From Deltaproteobacteria bacterium (GTDB taxonomy: Bacteria; Desulfobacterota; GWC2-55-46), in contig JACPGB010000009.1 in the NCBI GenBank assembly GCA_016182655.1, forward strand, positions 1-50,114: a stretch of 50,114 nt of DNA. The letters are read 5' to 3'. The notes under the pieces were generated by a model. The model had not been told where the DNA came from, searched no databases, and was given only the letters and a program-made list of their open reading frames with translations. Of the stretch, positions 15,082-24,842 are shown in pieces (position 1 is the first letter of the stretch; each line of letters begins with the position of its first letter). The position numbers and the translations under genes are program-made.

Positions 15082-17078
15082 GAAAGAAAAAGGTGGATAC
15101 GGGACGTTACCTGAAGTTCCGCATCTACATCGTACTCGGCTTTTTTTTCATTTTCTTCGCGGCCATATTCGGCAGGGCCTTCCAGCTCCAGGTGTTGGAC
15201 GGCGGAAGGCTCAAGCTCCTCGCCCAGAAACAGCACAGGAAGACCATCAACATCCAGTCCAAGAGGGGCGACATCTATGACAGGAACCTTAAGGAGCTCG
15301 CGGTCTCTATAGAGGTCGACTCCGTCTTCGCCCAGCCCGGGAAGATCGACTCGCCGAGGGCCGCGGCAAAGGCGCTCTCTCCCATCCTCGCGATGGGCCC
15401 CTCCGAGATAGAGAAAAAGATAAAGTCCCAGCCTAACTTCGTATGGCTCAAAAGGCAGGTCGACCTTAAGGACGAGGAGAGAAAGGTCTTGTCCGACATA
15501 GAGGGCGTGGGGGTCATAAAGGAGGCGCGGCGATTCTACCCCAACCGCCAGCTCGCCTCGAACATCATAGGCTTTACCGGGCTCGATTCGAACGGGCTCG
15601 AGGGCGTGGAGCGCTACTACGACGCAACACTCAAGGGCGCTTCCCGCAAGTTCGTCGGCGACAAGGACGCGATGGGCCGCCTTCTCCTCTTCGAGGACCT
15701 CGACAAGACCGTGCCGGTGCAGGGCATGGAGGTCGAGCTCACGATAGACAAGACGGTCCAGTACATCGCCGAGAAGGCGTTGAAGAAAGCGGTCGACGAG
15801 GCCGGGGCAAAGGGCGGCACGGCCCTTGTCATGGACCCAATGACCGGAGAGATGCTCGCGATGGCGTCGCTCCCCACCTTCGACCCGAACGACATAAAGA
15901 AGTTCGAGCCGAGGCACTGGAAAAACAAGAATATAACGGACGCCTTCGAGCCGGGCTCGACCTTCAAGCTCTTCCTCATCTCCGCCGCGCTCGAGGAGAA
16001 CGTCGTAAAGCCGAAGGAATCCATCTACTGCGAGAACGGGAGCTACAAGGTCGCCGACCGCGTCTTCCACGACCACGAGAAGTACGGCTGGCTTACCGTC
16101 CCTCAGATAATAAAGGTGTCGAGCAACATAGGCTCCGCCAAGATCGGCGAGAGGCTCGGAAGAGTCCAGCTTTACAGGTACCTTAAGGCTTTCGGCTTCG
16201 GCGGGAAGACCGGGATAGACCTCCCCGGCGAGGCTGTCGGGGCGCTCCGGCACCACTCGACCTGGTCAGGCGTTACGGTGGATACCGTCTCCTTCGGGCA
16301 GGGCGTGTCGGTCACGGGCATTCAGCTCGTCTCGGCCTTGTCGACGATCGCGAACGGCGGCTTCCTCATGAAGCCTTACGTAGTCAGGTCCGTAAAGGAC
16401 GCAAGCGGCGCGACAGTCTCGGAGACTAACCCCGTGATAATGAGAAAGGTCATCTCCGAGGACACGGCAAGGAGGCTCACCGACATGCTCGTGGGCGTGA
16501 CGGAGGAGGGAGGCACAGGCACCAACGCCTCGCTCGACGACTTCGAAGTCGCCGGAAAGACCGGCACCGCGCAGAAGCCGGACCTTAAGAACGGCGGCTA
16601 TATGAAGGGCGCGTACCTTGCGTCCTTCATGGGTTTTGCGCCGGCTCGCGCCCCGAGGCTCGCGATCCTCGTGACCATAGACGAGCCCAAGGGTGATATT
16701 TATTACGGAGGCCAGGTCGCGGCCCCGGCCTTCAAGGAGATAGCCGAGCAGTCCCTCTCCTACATGGGCGTCTTCCCCGAGAACAGCAAGAGACCGGCCG
16801 TGCAGTTCGTAAAGGCTGAGGCGGGTGAAAAAGAGGCCGCCTTGCAGGCCCCGGGCATTGAAAATGAGCCGGCCGGGACCGAGACAGAGGCCCCTTCTTC
16901 CGAGAGCCCGATGGCGGTCCCTGACTTTAGCGGCAAGACCGTGAGGACGGTCTTGAAGATGGCACGCGACAGGGCTTTCGATGTCGAGATAAACGGCTCC
17001 GGGACGGCTTACGCGCAGAGACCCGCGCCCGGGCAGTCGATACCGGCAAAGGGGCCGGTCGTCGTCTCGTTCCAGTAG
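15078..17078 (+). CDS. ftsI: Septal peptidoglycan transpeptidase FtsI (PBP3) with PASTA domain
   Basis: FtsI cross-links septal peptidoglycan outside the membrane. The start is the ATG of an ATGA overlap with the ftsL stop, giving 666 residues. It has a membrane anchor (about 15-38), a pedestal domain with RGDIYDRN (63-70), and a transpeptidase domain with the active site STFK (294-297), SSN (348-350) and KTGTAQ (494-499). After an Ala/Glu-rich linker (about 570-600) the protein ends in one PASTA domain (VPDFSGKTVRTVLKMARDR...). PASTA domains bind peptidoglycan fragments or beta-lactams and are found in FtsI/SpoVD of some lineages but not of E. coli. Confidence 0.95.
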   Translation: MRKKKVDTGRYLKFRIYIVLGFFFIFFAAIFGRAFQLQVLDGGRLKLLAQKQHRKTINIQSKRGDIYDRNLKELAVSIEVDSVFAQPGKIDSPRAAAKALSPILAMGPSEIEKKIKSQPNFVWLKRQVDLKDEERKVLSDIEGVGVIKEARRFYPNRQLASNIIGFTGLDSNGLEGVERYYDATLKGASRKFVGDKDAMGRLLLFEDLDKTVPVQGMEVELTIDKTVQYIAEKALKKAVDEAGAKGGTALVMDPMTGEMLAMASLPTFDPNDIKKFEPRHWKNKNITDAFEPGSTFKLFLISAALEENVVKPKESIYCENGSYKVADRVFHDHEKYGWLTVPQIIKVSSNIGSAKIGERLGRVQLYRYLKAFGFGGKTGIDLPGEAVGALRHHSTWSGVTVDTVSFGQGVSVTGIQLVSALSTIANGGFLMKPYVVRSVKDASGATVSETNPVIMRKVISEDTARRLTDMLVGVTEEGGTGTNASLDDFEVAGKTGTAQKPDLKNGGYMKGAYLASFMGFAPARAPRLAILVTIDEPKGDIYYGGQVAAPAFKEIAEQSLSYMGVFPENSKRPAVQFVKAEAGEKEAALQAPGIENEPAGTETEAPSSESPMAVPDFSGKTVRTVLKMARDRAFDVEINGSGTAYAQRPAPGQSIPAKGPVVVSFQ

Positions 17079-17240
17079 AAATGGGTTTGAAAAACAGTAG
17101 TCATCCGTGAGAAAATAAAAAGTTGGGGAACTTACAGGCTTCTTCTCCGAACCTCTTGGTTTATAAGGTTTTTTCAAGTTCCAGTGATGAGACTAAGGAT
17201 ACATATTTTAACCCTTTCCATTTGCTAATATCCGGGGTCT
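17079..17240. other. Gap between ftsI and murE
   Basis: This 162-bp A/T-richer stretch is one of two clear breaks inside the dcw cluster. It contains TTGGTTTATAAGG and other A/T-rich blocks that could hold a secondary promoter, but no box pair is convincing. No gene is seen. Confidence 0.5.
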
Positions 17241-18758
17241 ATGGTGCTTCAAACTCTTATAAAATCGCTTGACGCAAGGGTAGCAGGCGACTCCGATATC
17301 GAGGTCTCCGGCATTGCCTATGATTCGAGGTCGGTGCGTCCCGGATTCATCTTCGCGGCGATACCCGGAGAGCACGTGGACGGCCACTCGTTCATCGGAA
17401 GGGCAGTCGAGGCCGGGGCCTCGTGCGTCCTCGCCGAGAGGGAGACGGAGAATACCGCCGCGACCCAGGTGATAGTGAAAGACATCCGCGCGGCGCTCTC
17501 GAAGGTGTCGGCTCTCTTTTACGGCGAGCCGTCGAAGAGACTTACGCTCGTCGGGGTGACCGGCACGAACGGCAAGACCACGACGACCTATCTCCTTGAA
17601 TCGATATTCAAGGCCGCGAATCTCAACCCCGGCGTCATAGGGACGGTCAACTACAGGTACAACGGAGCGACCTTCGAGGCCCCGCACACGACGCCGCAGG
17701 CCCCGGACCTCCAGAGGCTCTTGAAAGACATGGCGGACGCGGGCGTGACCCACGCGATAATGGAGGCCTCGTCACACGCGCTCGAGCAGAAGAGGGCGGG
17801 GGATTGCGCCTTCAAAGTGGGGATATTCACGAACCTCACGCTCGACCACCTCGATTACCACAAGACGATGGATGAGTACTTCAACGCCAAGGCGATATTA
17901 TTCGGACTCGTAAAGGACAACTCGGGAAGGACCGTTGTAAACATCGACGACGCCTGGGGCGTGAAGCTTAAGGAGATGTACCCGGCCTCGATAACTGTGA
18001 GCCTTGAAAAAGGCGCGGATGTCTACCCATCGAAGTACGCGCTCAAGGACGGCATGACAGAGGCTGTCGTAAGGACGCCCTCCGGGGATGTCAATATCTC
18101 TTCCCACCTCGTAGGCGAGTACAACCTCCAGAACATCCTTACGGCCGTAGCCGCCTCATACGCGCTCGGGATAGAGGGCGCGAAGATATCCGGGGGCATA
18201 TCAAGCCTCGCGAGGGTCCCGGGGAGGCTTGAAAAGATAGAGGCTCTTGGCGCGCGCCCTTTCAGGGCCTATGTCGATTACGCGCACACGAGCGACGCGC
18301 TCGAGAGGGCGTTGAACGCGCTACGGCCCGTATCAACGGGGAGGATCATCACCGTCTTCGGTTGCGGCGGCAACAGGGACAGGACCAAGCGCCCGAAGAT
18401 GGGCGGTATAGCCGCGAGATTGTCTGATGTCACGATCATAACCTCCGACAACCCGAGGGACGAAGACCCGATCGAGATCATCAAAGAGATAGAGGCCGGT
18501 ATAGAGGGGACTGCCCGGAAAAAGGCCGACGAGCCGCTTGCAGGCCATTGCTACACCGTCATACCCGACAGGACCGAGGCTATCTGGAAGGCCGTATCCG
18601 AGGCTTCGGCGGGAGACACGATATTGGTCGCAGGCAAGGGGCACGAGGACTACCAGATAGTCAAGGGCAAGAAGAGCCGCTTCAGCGACTTCGAGGTATT
18701 GCGCTCTGCTATAGACGGTAGCGGAAAGGCCGGGCGCTTGAGGTCCAATGGACATTAG
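17241..18758 (+). CDS. murE: UDP-MurNAc-tripeptide ligase (meso-DAP adding)
   Basis: MurE adds the third amino acid to UDP-MurNAc-L-Ala-D-Glu in the cytoplasm using ATP. The 505-residue protein has the Mur-ligase P-loop GTNGKTTT (108-115), the lysine that is carbamylated in this family (K217 in YFNAKAILF), and CGGNRDRTKRP. The specificity motif is DNPR (403-406), which marks meso-diaminopimelate rather than lysine, so the wall is of the Gram-negative type. A weak GGGG precedes the ATG. The 3' end overlaps murF by 11 nt. Confidence 0.96.
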   Translation: MVLQTLIKSLDARVAGDSDIEVSGIAYDSRSVRPGFIFAAIPGEHVDGHSFIGRAVEAGASCVLAERETENTAATQVIVKDIRAALSKVSALFYGEPSKRLTLVGVTGTNGKTTTTYLLESIFKAANLNPGVIGTVNYRYNGATFEAPHTTPQAPDLQRLLKDMADAGVTHAIMEASSHALEQKRAGDCAFKVGIFTNLTLDHLDYHKTMDEYFNAKAILFGLVKDNSGRTVVNIDDAWGVKLKEMYPASITVSLEKGADVYPSKYALKDGMTEAVVRTPSGDVNISSHLVGEYNLQNILTAVAASYALGIEGAKISGGISSLARVPGRLEKIEALGARPFRAYVDYAHTSDALERALNALRPVSTGRIITVFGCGGNRDRTKRPKMGGIAARLSDVTIITSDNPRDEDPIEIIKEIEAGIEGTARKKADEPLAGHCYTVIPDRTEAIWKAVSEASAGDTILVAGKGHEDYQIVKGKKSRFSDFEVLRSAIDGSGKAGRLRSNGH

Positions 18759-20130
18759 CGTTCGCGAGATAATCGACGCCATCGGCGGCGAACTGATACA
18801 CGGAAAGGAAACTCTCCGCGCGAACGGAGTCTCGACGGATTCAAGGAAGGAATCCCGGGGCGCGGTCTTCTTTGCGCTTAAGGGCCCCAACTTCGACGGC
18901 CACAGGTTCGCCTCCGACGTGCTAAAGAGAGGGGCGTCGGTCGCTGTCGTCGACACCGCGGACCTGGGAGAGATACCCCCCGGCGCATCCGTTATCCGCG
19001 TAAAGGATACGCTTTTCGCACTCGGCGCGCTCGGGAGATACATAAGGGGCCTCTACGATATACCGCTCATCGCCATATCAGGCTCTGCCGGAAAGACGAC
19101 TACAAAGGAGATGACGGCTTCAATACTTTCGCAATCGAGGAAGGTCTTGAAGACCGAAGGCAACCTCAATAACCTCATAGGTCTCCCGCTCACGCTCTTC
19201 GGACTCGACAATACTCACAAGGCCGCCGTCATCGAGCTCGGCATAAGCGAGTTCTTTGAGATGGATAGGCTCGTCGATATATGCGCGCCTGATGTCGCGC
19301 TCCTTACGAACATCGGGAGGGCGCACCTCATGACGCTCGGGTCGATTGAGGGGGTCGCGAGAGCAAAGGGGCCGCTCTTTACGAAGCTCGGTCCCGACAA
19401 GTACAGGGCGGTCAACCTCGACGACCCGCTCATAAGGGCGCTCGCCGGAAATTCGGGCTCTCAGGTGACATTCTCTCTGAAAGAGAAGGCCGACGTCAGG
19501 GTAAGGGAATATTCGGTAGAGGACTCGTTCGGGGGCGCAACCGTCCTTTACGAGGTCGCTGGTAAGGACGTGACAGTTCGGTTCAACGCGCCCGGCGCTA
19601 CGAACATCGTAAACGGCGCGGCGGCGATAGCGGCTACCCTCCCGCTCGGCCCGTCGCTTAAGGAGATAGAAGACGGGCTCTCGTCGTTCTCGCCGGTCCA
19701 CGGCAGGATGGAGATACTCAAGGTCGACGGGTTCACGGTCCTCGACGATACCTATAACGCGAACCCGGATTCGATGGCCTCGGCGCTACGCACGCTTGCG
19801 AAGGCCTCCGGCCGGAAGGTCGCGGTTATCGGCGACATGCTTGAGCTCGGGGAGGCTTCTTCCATCGAGCATTACGAGATAGGCCTGCTCTCCGGCAGGC
19901 TCGGCGTAGATGTCGTCATAGCGATAGGCGCCTTTTCCGGCGAGGTCTCGGGAGGAGCGAAGGCCGGAGGGGTAAGGGGCGCCGAGGCCTTCGGAGACAA
20001 GAAGGACGCCCTCGATGCGTTGAAAAAGACGGTCAAGGCAGGGGATGCGGTCCTCGTAAAGGCGTCGAGGGGCGTAGGGCTTGAATACATAGTCGAAGGG
20101 CTCAAGACCTCGTTCGCGGAAGCCGTCTGA
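18748..20130 (+). CDS. murF: UDP-MurNAc-tripeptide:D-Ala-D-Ala ligase
   Basis: MurF joins D-Ala-D-Ala, made by Ddl, to UDP-MurNAc-tripeptide and so completes the pentapeptide. The 460-residue protein has the three Mur-ligase domains. The P-loop is GSAGKTTTK (112-120), followed by NLNNLIGLP, ELGISEFFEMDRL and TNIGRAHL in the central domain and DDTYNANPDSM in the C-terminal domain; all are family signatures. The ATG lies inside the end of murE. A gap of 42 nt separates it from mraY. Confidence 0.96.
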   Translation: MDISVREIIDAIGGELIHGKETLRANGVSTDSRKESRGAVFFALKGPNFDGHRFASDVLKRGASVAVVDTADLGEIPPGASVIRVKDTLFALGALGRYIRGLYDIPLIAISGSAGKTTTKEMTASILSQSRKVLKTEGNLNNLIGLPLTLFGLDNTHKAAVIELGISEFFEMDRLVDICAPDVALLTNIGRAHLMTLGSIEGVARAKGPLFTKLGPDKYRAVNLDDPLIRALAGNSGSQVTFSLKEKADVRVREYSVEDSFGGATVLYEVAGKDVTVRFNAPGATNIVNGAAAIAATLPLGPSLKEIEDGLSSFSPVHGRMEILKVDGFTVLDDTYNANPDSMASALRTLAKASGRKVAVIGDMLELGEASSIEHYEIGLLSGRLGVDVVIAIGAFSGEVSGGAKAGGVRGAEAFGDKKDALDALKKTVKAGDAVLVKASRGVGLEYIVEGLKTSFAEAV

Positions 20131-20172
20131 TTTTTTGAATAGCGCCCTTTAACGGGCTTTGAAAGGGATTGG

Positions 20173-21246
20173 ATGCTCTATTATTTTTTATATCCTCTGG
20201 CCAAGCACCACACGCTCTTTAACGTATTCCAGTACATAAGCTTCAGGACCATATACGCGGCGATAACGGCGCTCTTATTGAGCTTCGTTTTGGGTCCGTA
20301 CCTCATAAACAAGCTCAAGGTCTTGAAATTCGGAGAGGTCGTAAGGACCGACGGGCCGGCGACGCACTTCAGCAAGGCCGGCACGCCCACGATGGGCGGG
20401 GCTATAATACTGCTCGTCGTCACGGTCTCGGTGCTCCTTTGGGGGAACATCACGAACCTTTACGTCTGGGTGCTGATGTTCGTCACCGTAGGCATGGGGA
20501 TCATCGGCTTCATAGACGACTACATCAAGGTCGTCAAGAAAGACAAGAAGGGGCTCAGGGGCAGGATAAAGTTCACGGCGCAGGTCGGGGTCGCGCTCGC
20601 CGCCGCGCTCCTCCTCTACTTCAATAATATCGAAACACTCGTGACCATACCGTTCTTCAAGGAGGCGCAGATAGACTTCAAGTACTTCTATGTGCCGTTC
20701 ATGGTCCTCGTCATAGTCGGGGCCTCGAACGCCGTCAACCTGACCGACGGGCTCGACGGGCTCGCCATCGGCCCCATGATCATAGCCGCGGCAACGTACA
20801 TGCTGCTCGCCTATCTCGTCGGGCACGTAAAGATAGCCAACTACCTCCATATCATGTACGTGCCCAAGGCCGGAGAGCTTACGGTCTTCGCGGGCGCGAT
20901 GGTCGGCGCCTCTCTGGGATTTCTCTGGTTCAACACCTATCCGGCGCAGGTATTCATGGGGGACGTAGGCTCGCTCTCATTGGGCGGCGCGCTCGGCACC
21001 CTCGCCGTCATTACCAAGCACGAGGTGCTCCTCATGCTCATCGGGGGGATATTCGTAGTGGAGGCGCTCTCGGTCATATTCCAGGTAGGGTCTTATAAGC
21101 TCACGGGAAAAAGGGTCTTTGCCATGGCCCCCATACACCACCATTACGAGATAAAGGGCTGGCCCGAGCCGAAGATAATAGTCAGGTTCTGGATAATAGC
21201 GATAATACTGGCGCTCCTTGCCATAAGCACGTTGAAGATAAGGTGA
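20173..21246 (+). CDS. mraY: Phospho-MurNAc-pentapeptide transferase
   Basis: MraY is the integral membrane enzyme that moves phospho-MurNAc-pentapeptide onto undecaprenyl phosphate, giving lipid I. The 357-residue protein has about ten transmembrane segments. Catalytic motifs are intact: GTPTMGG (70-76), D115-D116 in [18 protein letters not shown] (189-198) and the HHH motif (322-324) before [11 protein letters not shown]. The stop codon overlaps the murD GTG in a GTGA junction. Confidence 0.97.
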   Translation: MLYYFLYPLAKHHTLFNVFQYISFRTIYAAITALLLSFVLGPYLINKLKVLKFGEVVRTDGPATHFSKAGTPTMGGAIILLVVTVSVLLWGNITNLYVWVLMFVTVGMGIIGFIDDYIKVVKKDKKGLRGRIKFTAQVGVALAAALLLYFNNIETLVTIPFFKEAQIDFKYFYVPFMVLVIVGASNAVNLTDGLDGLAIGPMIIAAATYMLLAYLVGHVKIANYLHIMYVPKAGELTVFAGAMVGASLGFLWFNTYPAQVFMGDVGSLSLGGALGTLAVITKHEVLLMLIGGIFVVEALSVIFQVGSYKLTGKRVFAMAPIHHHYEIKGWPEPKIIVRFWIIAIILALLAISTLKIR

Positions 21247-22652
21247 CGACTCTCGCGAAGAATATCTCCCCGCGCGGAAACGGCGGCGGGCTCAAACGGG
21301 CGAAAGAGGCCCTATCGGGAAGGCGCGCCCTCGTCGTGGGCCTTGCCTCCACGGGCCTCGCCGCCGCGAGGTTCCTGAAAAAATGCGGGGCGGTCGTCAC
21401 GGCTACGGACTCGAAGCCCTTGAAAGAGATCCCGGCGGCAGAAGAGCTCCTCTCTCTCGGCATTGAGGTGAAGGCCGGCGGCCACGAAGGGCTTGAGAAA
21501 GGCGGGTTCGATCTCGTAATAGTCAGTCCCGGGGTGCCGTACGACCTTAAGCTCCTCTGCGGCTTAAGAGACCTCGGGGCCGAGGTCATAAGCGACATCG
21601 AGCTCGCCTACAGGTTCATAGACGCCCCCGTGATCGCCATCGCCGGGACTAACGGCAAGACGACGACCACGACGCTCTTGGGCGAGATACTGAAAGACGC
21701 CGGGAAAAAGGTCTTTGTCGGCGGCAACATCGGCACCCCGGCGGTTGAGTTCGTGGAGAGCGAAATGGCCGTTGACCACTGCGTGCTGGAGATAAGCAGT
21801 TTTCACCTTGAGACGACCGACAGGTTCAACCCGCACGTCGGGGTGCTCTTGAACATCACGGAAGACCACCTCGACAGGTACAGGGACTTCGAACATTACG
21901 CCGAGACGAAGTTCCGTTTATTCAAGAACCAGACAGCCGCCGACTACGCGATCGTGAACATGAACGACCCGATAATAGCGGAGCGCGTAAGGAATGGGCT
22001 CGGCAAAGGCAGGGCAGTCCCGTTTTCGGTAGAGGGCGAGACGAAAGACGGCCTTTCGTACAACGGAAGCGAGATCGTCTTCAGATGCTCGGGACAAGAG
22101 GAGAGGTACCCTGTCTCTGATATAAGGCTCAAGGGCCTCCATAATATCGAGAACGTCATGGCAGTCATAGCCGCCTCCCGCATCACGGGTATAGGGAGGG
22201 ACGAGATACTCTCGACACTCAAGAGGTTTGAGGGGCTCTCCCACAGGATGGAGTTCGTAAGGGAAAGAAACGGTGTTCAGTATATAGACGACTCCAAGGG
22301 CACGAACATCGGGTCATTGATGATGGCCCTTCGGGGGCTTAAGGGCCCGGTGATACTCATAGCCGGAGGGGTCGACAAGGGCGGGGACTACCGTGTTTTG
22401 GGTCCGCTCGTAAAAGAGAAGGTCAAGCTCATGGTCCTTATCGGAGAGGCGCGCTTCAAGATCAAGGATGCGCTCGGAGCTATCACCGAGACGGTAATGG
22501 CCGCGTCCTTGAAAGAAGCCGTCGAGGTATCCGGGAAAAACGCGAAAGCCGGGGATACGGTGCTTCTCTGCCCCGCCTGCTCAAGCTTTGACATGTTCAG
22601 GAGCTACAAGGAACGCGGGGACAAGTTCAAGGAATTCGTGAGGGCGCTTTGA
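21243..22652 (+). CDS. murD: UDP-MurNAc-L-alanine:D-glutamate ligase
   Basis: MurD adds D-glutamate to UDP-MurNAc-L-Ala. The 469-residue protein shows the N-terminal Rossmann-like start [17 protein letters not shown], the P-loop GTNGKTTT (135-142), [25 protein letters not shown] and [10 protein letters not shown], all diagnostic. The start is GTG, in a 4-nt overlap with the mraY stop. The first 25 residues precede the usual family start, so translation could also begin slightly downstream. The end overlaps the ftsW TTG. Confidence 0.95.
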   Translation: MTTLAKNISPRGNGGGLKRAKEALSGRRALVVGLASTGLAAARFLKKCGAVVTATDSKPLKEIPAAEELLSLGIEVKAGGHEGLEKGGFDLVIVSPGVPYDLKLLCGLRDLGAEVISDIELAYRFIDAPVIAIAGTNGKTTTTTLLGEILKDAGKKVFVGGNIGTPAVEFVESEMAVDHCVLEISSFHLETTDRFNPHVGVLLNITEDHLDRYRDFEHYAETKFRLFKNQTAADYAIVNMNDPIIAERVRNGLGKGRAVPFSVEGETKDGLSYNGSEIVFRCSGQEERYPVSDIRLKGLHNIENVMAVIAASRITGIGRDEILSTLKRFEGLSHRMEFVRERNGVQYIDDSKGTNIGSLMMALRGLKGPVILIAGGVDKGGDYRVLGPLVKEKVKLMVLIGEARFKIKDALGAITETVMAASLKEAVEVSGKNAKAGDTVLLCPACSSFDMFRSYKERGDKFKEFVRAL

Positions 22653-23749
22653 TAAGGTTCCGCGACGTCGACAGGTTATTGATAGTATCTACGCTCCTTC
22701 TTCTCGCCATAGGGGTCGTGATGGTCTATTCGACCTCCTCTGTCGTGGCGTTGAAGAGGTTCGGGGACCAGTACTTCTTCGTCCGGAAGCACCTGACCTT
22801 CGCGGTGGCCGGGGTCGTCTTCTTCGTGCTCGCGGCCAGAGTGCCTTACGGTTTTTACAGGAAGATGGCGTACCCGATACTTGCGCTCGCGGCCATATTC
22901 CTCATATGTATCTACATACCCGGCATCGGGTTCACCGCAGGCGGGGCGCGCAGATGGATAAGGCTCGGCCCAATCGCATTCCAGCCCTCGGAGCCCGCGA
23001 AGCTCGCGGTCATATTCTTCCTCGCGTATTCTCTCGCCGGGAAGGCCGAGAAGATAAAGAATTTTTCGACCGGGCTCCTCCCGAACATACTTTTGCCCGG
23101 GATAGTCATACTTTTAATAGTGATGGAGCCGGACCTCGGCACCGCGGTGACGGTCGCCTCCATCGTGCTCCTTATGAACTTCGCGGCAGGCGCGAGGATA
23201 ACGCACCTCATGGGTCTCGGGCTCGCGGCCCTGCCGTTCCTGTATCTCCTCATGACGAACTTCAGGTACATGATAACGAGGTTGCAGATATTCCTCGACC
23301 CGTGGAAGGACCCCGAGGGCAGGGGTTTTCAGATGATACAGTCGTTCCTCGCCTTCGGCTCGGGCGGCATCGACGGTGCGGGGCTCGGCGAGGGGAGGCA
23401 GAAGCTCTTCTTCCTCCCCGAGGCGCATACCGACTTCATACTCTCGGTCATAGGAGAGGAGCTCGGGTTCCTCGGGGTAACGGTCGTCATCGCCTTCTAC
23501 GCGCTCTTTTTATACGCAGGCACGAGGATCGCGCTTAAGGCAAAGGACCTGCACGGGACATACCTCGCGCTCGGCCTTACATTCATGGTCGTATTGCAGG
23601 CGGCGATAAACATGGCGGTCGTCATGGGGCTACTGCCGCCCAAGGGTCTGCCGCTCCCGTTCATAAGCTACGGCGGCACTTCGCTCGTCGTCAACATGAT
23701 AGCCGTGGGCGTGATATTGAACATCTGCATAAGGGAGAACGAGGCCTGA
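22649..23749 (+). CDS. ftsW: Septal glycan polymerase FtsW (SEDS family)
   Basis: FtsW polymerises lipid II into glycan strands at the septum together with FtsI. The 366-residue protein is almost entirely membrane-spanning (about ten helices). It carries SEDS signatures: STSSVVA, GARRWI, FQPSEPAKLA, MEPDLGTA, LPEAHTDFILSVIGEELG with the catalytic aspartate, and LPFISYGGTSL near the end. It starts with TTG in a TTGA overlap with murD. Its own stop lies in a CTGA that appears to start murG. Confidence 0.95.
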   Translation: MIRFRDVDRLLIVSTLLLLAIGVVMVYSTSSVVALKRFGDQYFFVRKHLTFAVAGVVFFVLAARVPYGFYRKMAYPILALAAIFLICIYIPGIGFTAGGARRWIRLGPIAFQPSEPAKLAVIFFLAYSLAGKAEKIKNFSTGLLPNILLPGIVILLIVMEPDLGTAVTVASIVLLMNFAAGARITHLMGLGLAALPFLYLLMTNFRYMITRLQIFLDPWKDPEGRGFQMIQSFLAFGSGGIDGAGLGEGRQKLFFLPEAHTDFILSVIGEELGFLGVTVVIAFYALFLYAGTRIALKAKDLHGTYLALGLTFMVVLQAAINMAVVMGLLPPKGLPLPFISYGGTSLVVNMIAVGVILNICIRENEA

Positions 23750-24837
23750 GCCTTAAATTCGTAATGGCCGGCGGCGGCACCGGGGGTCACCTCTTCCCGG
23801 CGCTGGCACTTGCCGAGGAATTGAAAGGACGCGACAAGGACGCCGCCATCGCCTTCATGGGCGCGAAGGGCGGGCTCGAGGAGAGGATAGTACCGAAGTG
23901 CGGATACCCGCTTCGGGTCTTGAGTGTCGAGGGGATAAAGAGGAGAGGGCCGCTTAAGAAGATAAAGGCGGGCGTGTTGGCCTTCTCTTCGACGATGAAG
24001 GCGCTCGGCATCCTTAAAGAGATGAAACCCGACGGGGTAATAGGAAGCGGCGGCTACTCGTCGGCCCCTGTCGTGCTCGCGGCAAGGCTACTGGGGATCA
24101 AGACCGCGATACTCGAGCAGAACGCATTGCCGGGCCTTACGAACAGGGTATTGGGAAAGATAGCCGACAGGGTCTATGTATCCTTCGACGAAGCCCGGCG
24201 GCACTTCCCGGCTGGAAAGACGATACTCGCCGGGAACCCGGTAAGGAAAGAGATACTCAAGAGCTCCGCAGGCAGGAAGCGAGTAAAGGGAGAGAGGTTC
24301 TCGATACTCGTATTCGGCGGCTCGCAGGGGGCGATAGCGATAAACGCGGCCTTCCTGGACGCTACGGAATATCTGACCGACATCTGGCCGAACCTCAAGG
24401 TCGTGCATCAGACCGGAGAGGACGGTTACGAAAAGGCGAAAGAGGGTTACAAAAGAAAGAACCTCAAGGCGGAGGTCTTTAAATTCATAGACGACATGGC
24501 CGGGGCCTACGAAAGTGCGGATCTCGTCGTCTGCAGGGCCGGGGCGACCTCACTCGCGGAGATAACGGCACTCGGGATACCCTCGATACTCATACCGTAC
24601 CCGTTCGCGGCGGACGACCACCAGACGGCTAACGCGCGGTCTGTAGCGGACGCCGGGGGCGCGGTGATGATAAGGCAGGACGAGCTTACGGGCTCGACAC
24701 TTGCGTCGGCAATAAAGAGACTCTACGGCGATACTCAGGCGACGGAAACGATGCGGAAGAAGGCGAAGGGGCTCGGAAGGCCCGGGGCCGCAAAGACGAT
24801 AGCCGACGACTTCTTGAAGATACTCGGAAAAGGATAG
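23746..24837 (+). CDS. murG: Lipid II synthase MurG, apparently starting at CTG
   Basis: MurG transfers GlcNAc from UDP-GlcNAc to lipid I at the inner face of the membrane, giving lipid II. Diagnostic segments are [42 protein letters not shown] and [10 protein letters not shown]. The first ordinary start codon is ATG 23764, but it would remove the first beta strand (SLKFVM) that the family always has before GGGTGGH, and it has no ribosome site. A CTG at 23746 restores that strand, lies 8 nt after AAGGGAG (23731-23737) and overlaps the ftsW stop as CTGA, like the ATGA, GTGA and TTGA junctions of the neighbours. From CTG the protein has 363 residues. murC follows after 5 nt. Confidence 0.9.
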   Translation: MSLKFVMAGGGTGGHLFPALALAEELKGRDKDAAIAFMGAKGGLEERIVPKCGYPLRVLSVEGIKRRGPLKKIKAGVLAFSSTMKALGILKEMKPDGVIGSGGYSSAPVVLAARLLGIKTAILEQNALPGLTNRVLGKIADRVYVSFDEARRHFPAGKTILAGNPVRKEILKSSAGRKRVKGERFSILVFGGSQGAIAINAAFLDATEYLTDIWPNLKVVHQTGEDGYEKAKEGYKRKNLKAEVFKFIDDMAGAYESADLVVCRAGATSLAEITALGIPSILIPYPFAADDHQTANARSVADAGGAVMIRQDELTGSTLASAIKRLYGDTQATETMRKKAKGLGRPGAAKTIADDFLKILGKG

Positions 24838-24842
24838 GAAAG

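Noticed and set aside
14913-16256. 447-codon minus-strand ORF opposite ftsL-ftsI
   Set aside because: Long antisense frames are expected in GC-rich genes; the opposite strand encodes clear FtsL and FtsI motifs and no ribosome site or promoter supports the antisense frame.
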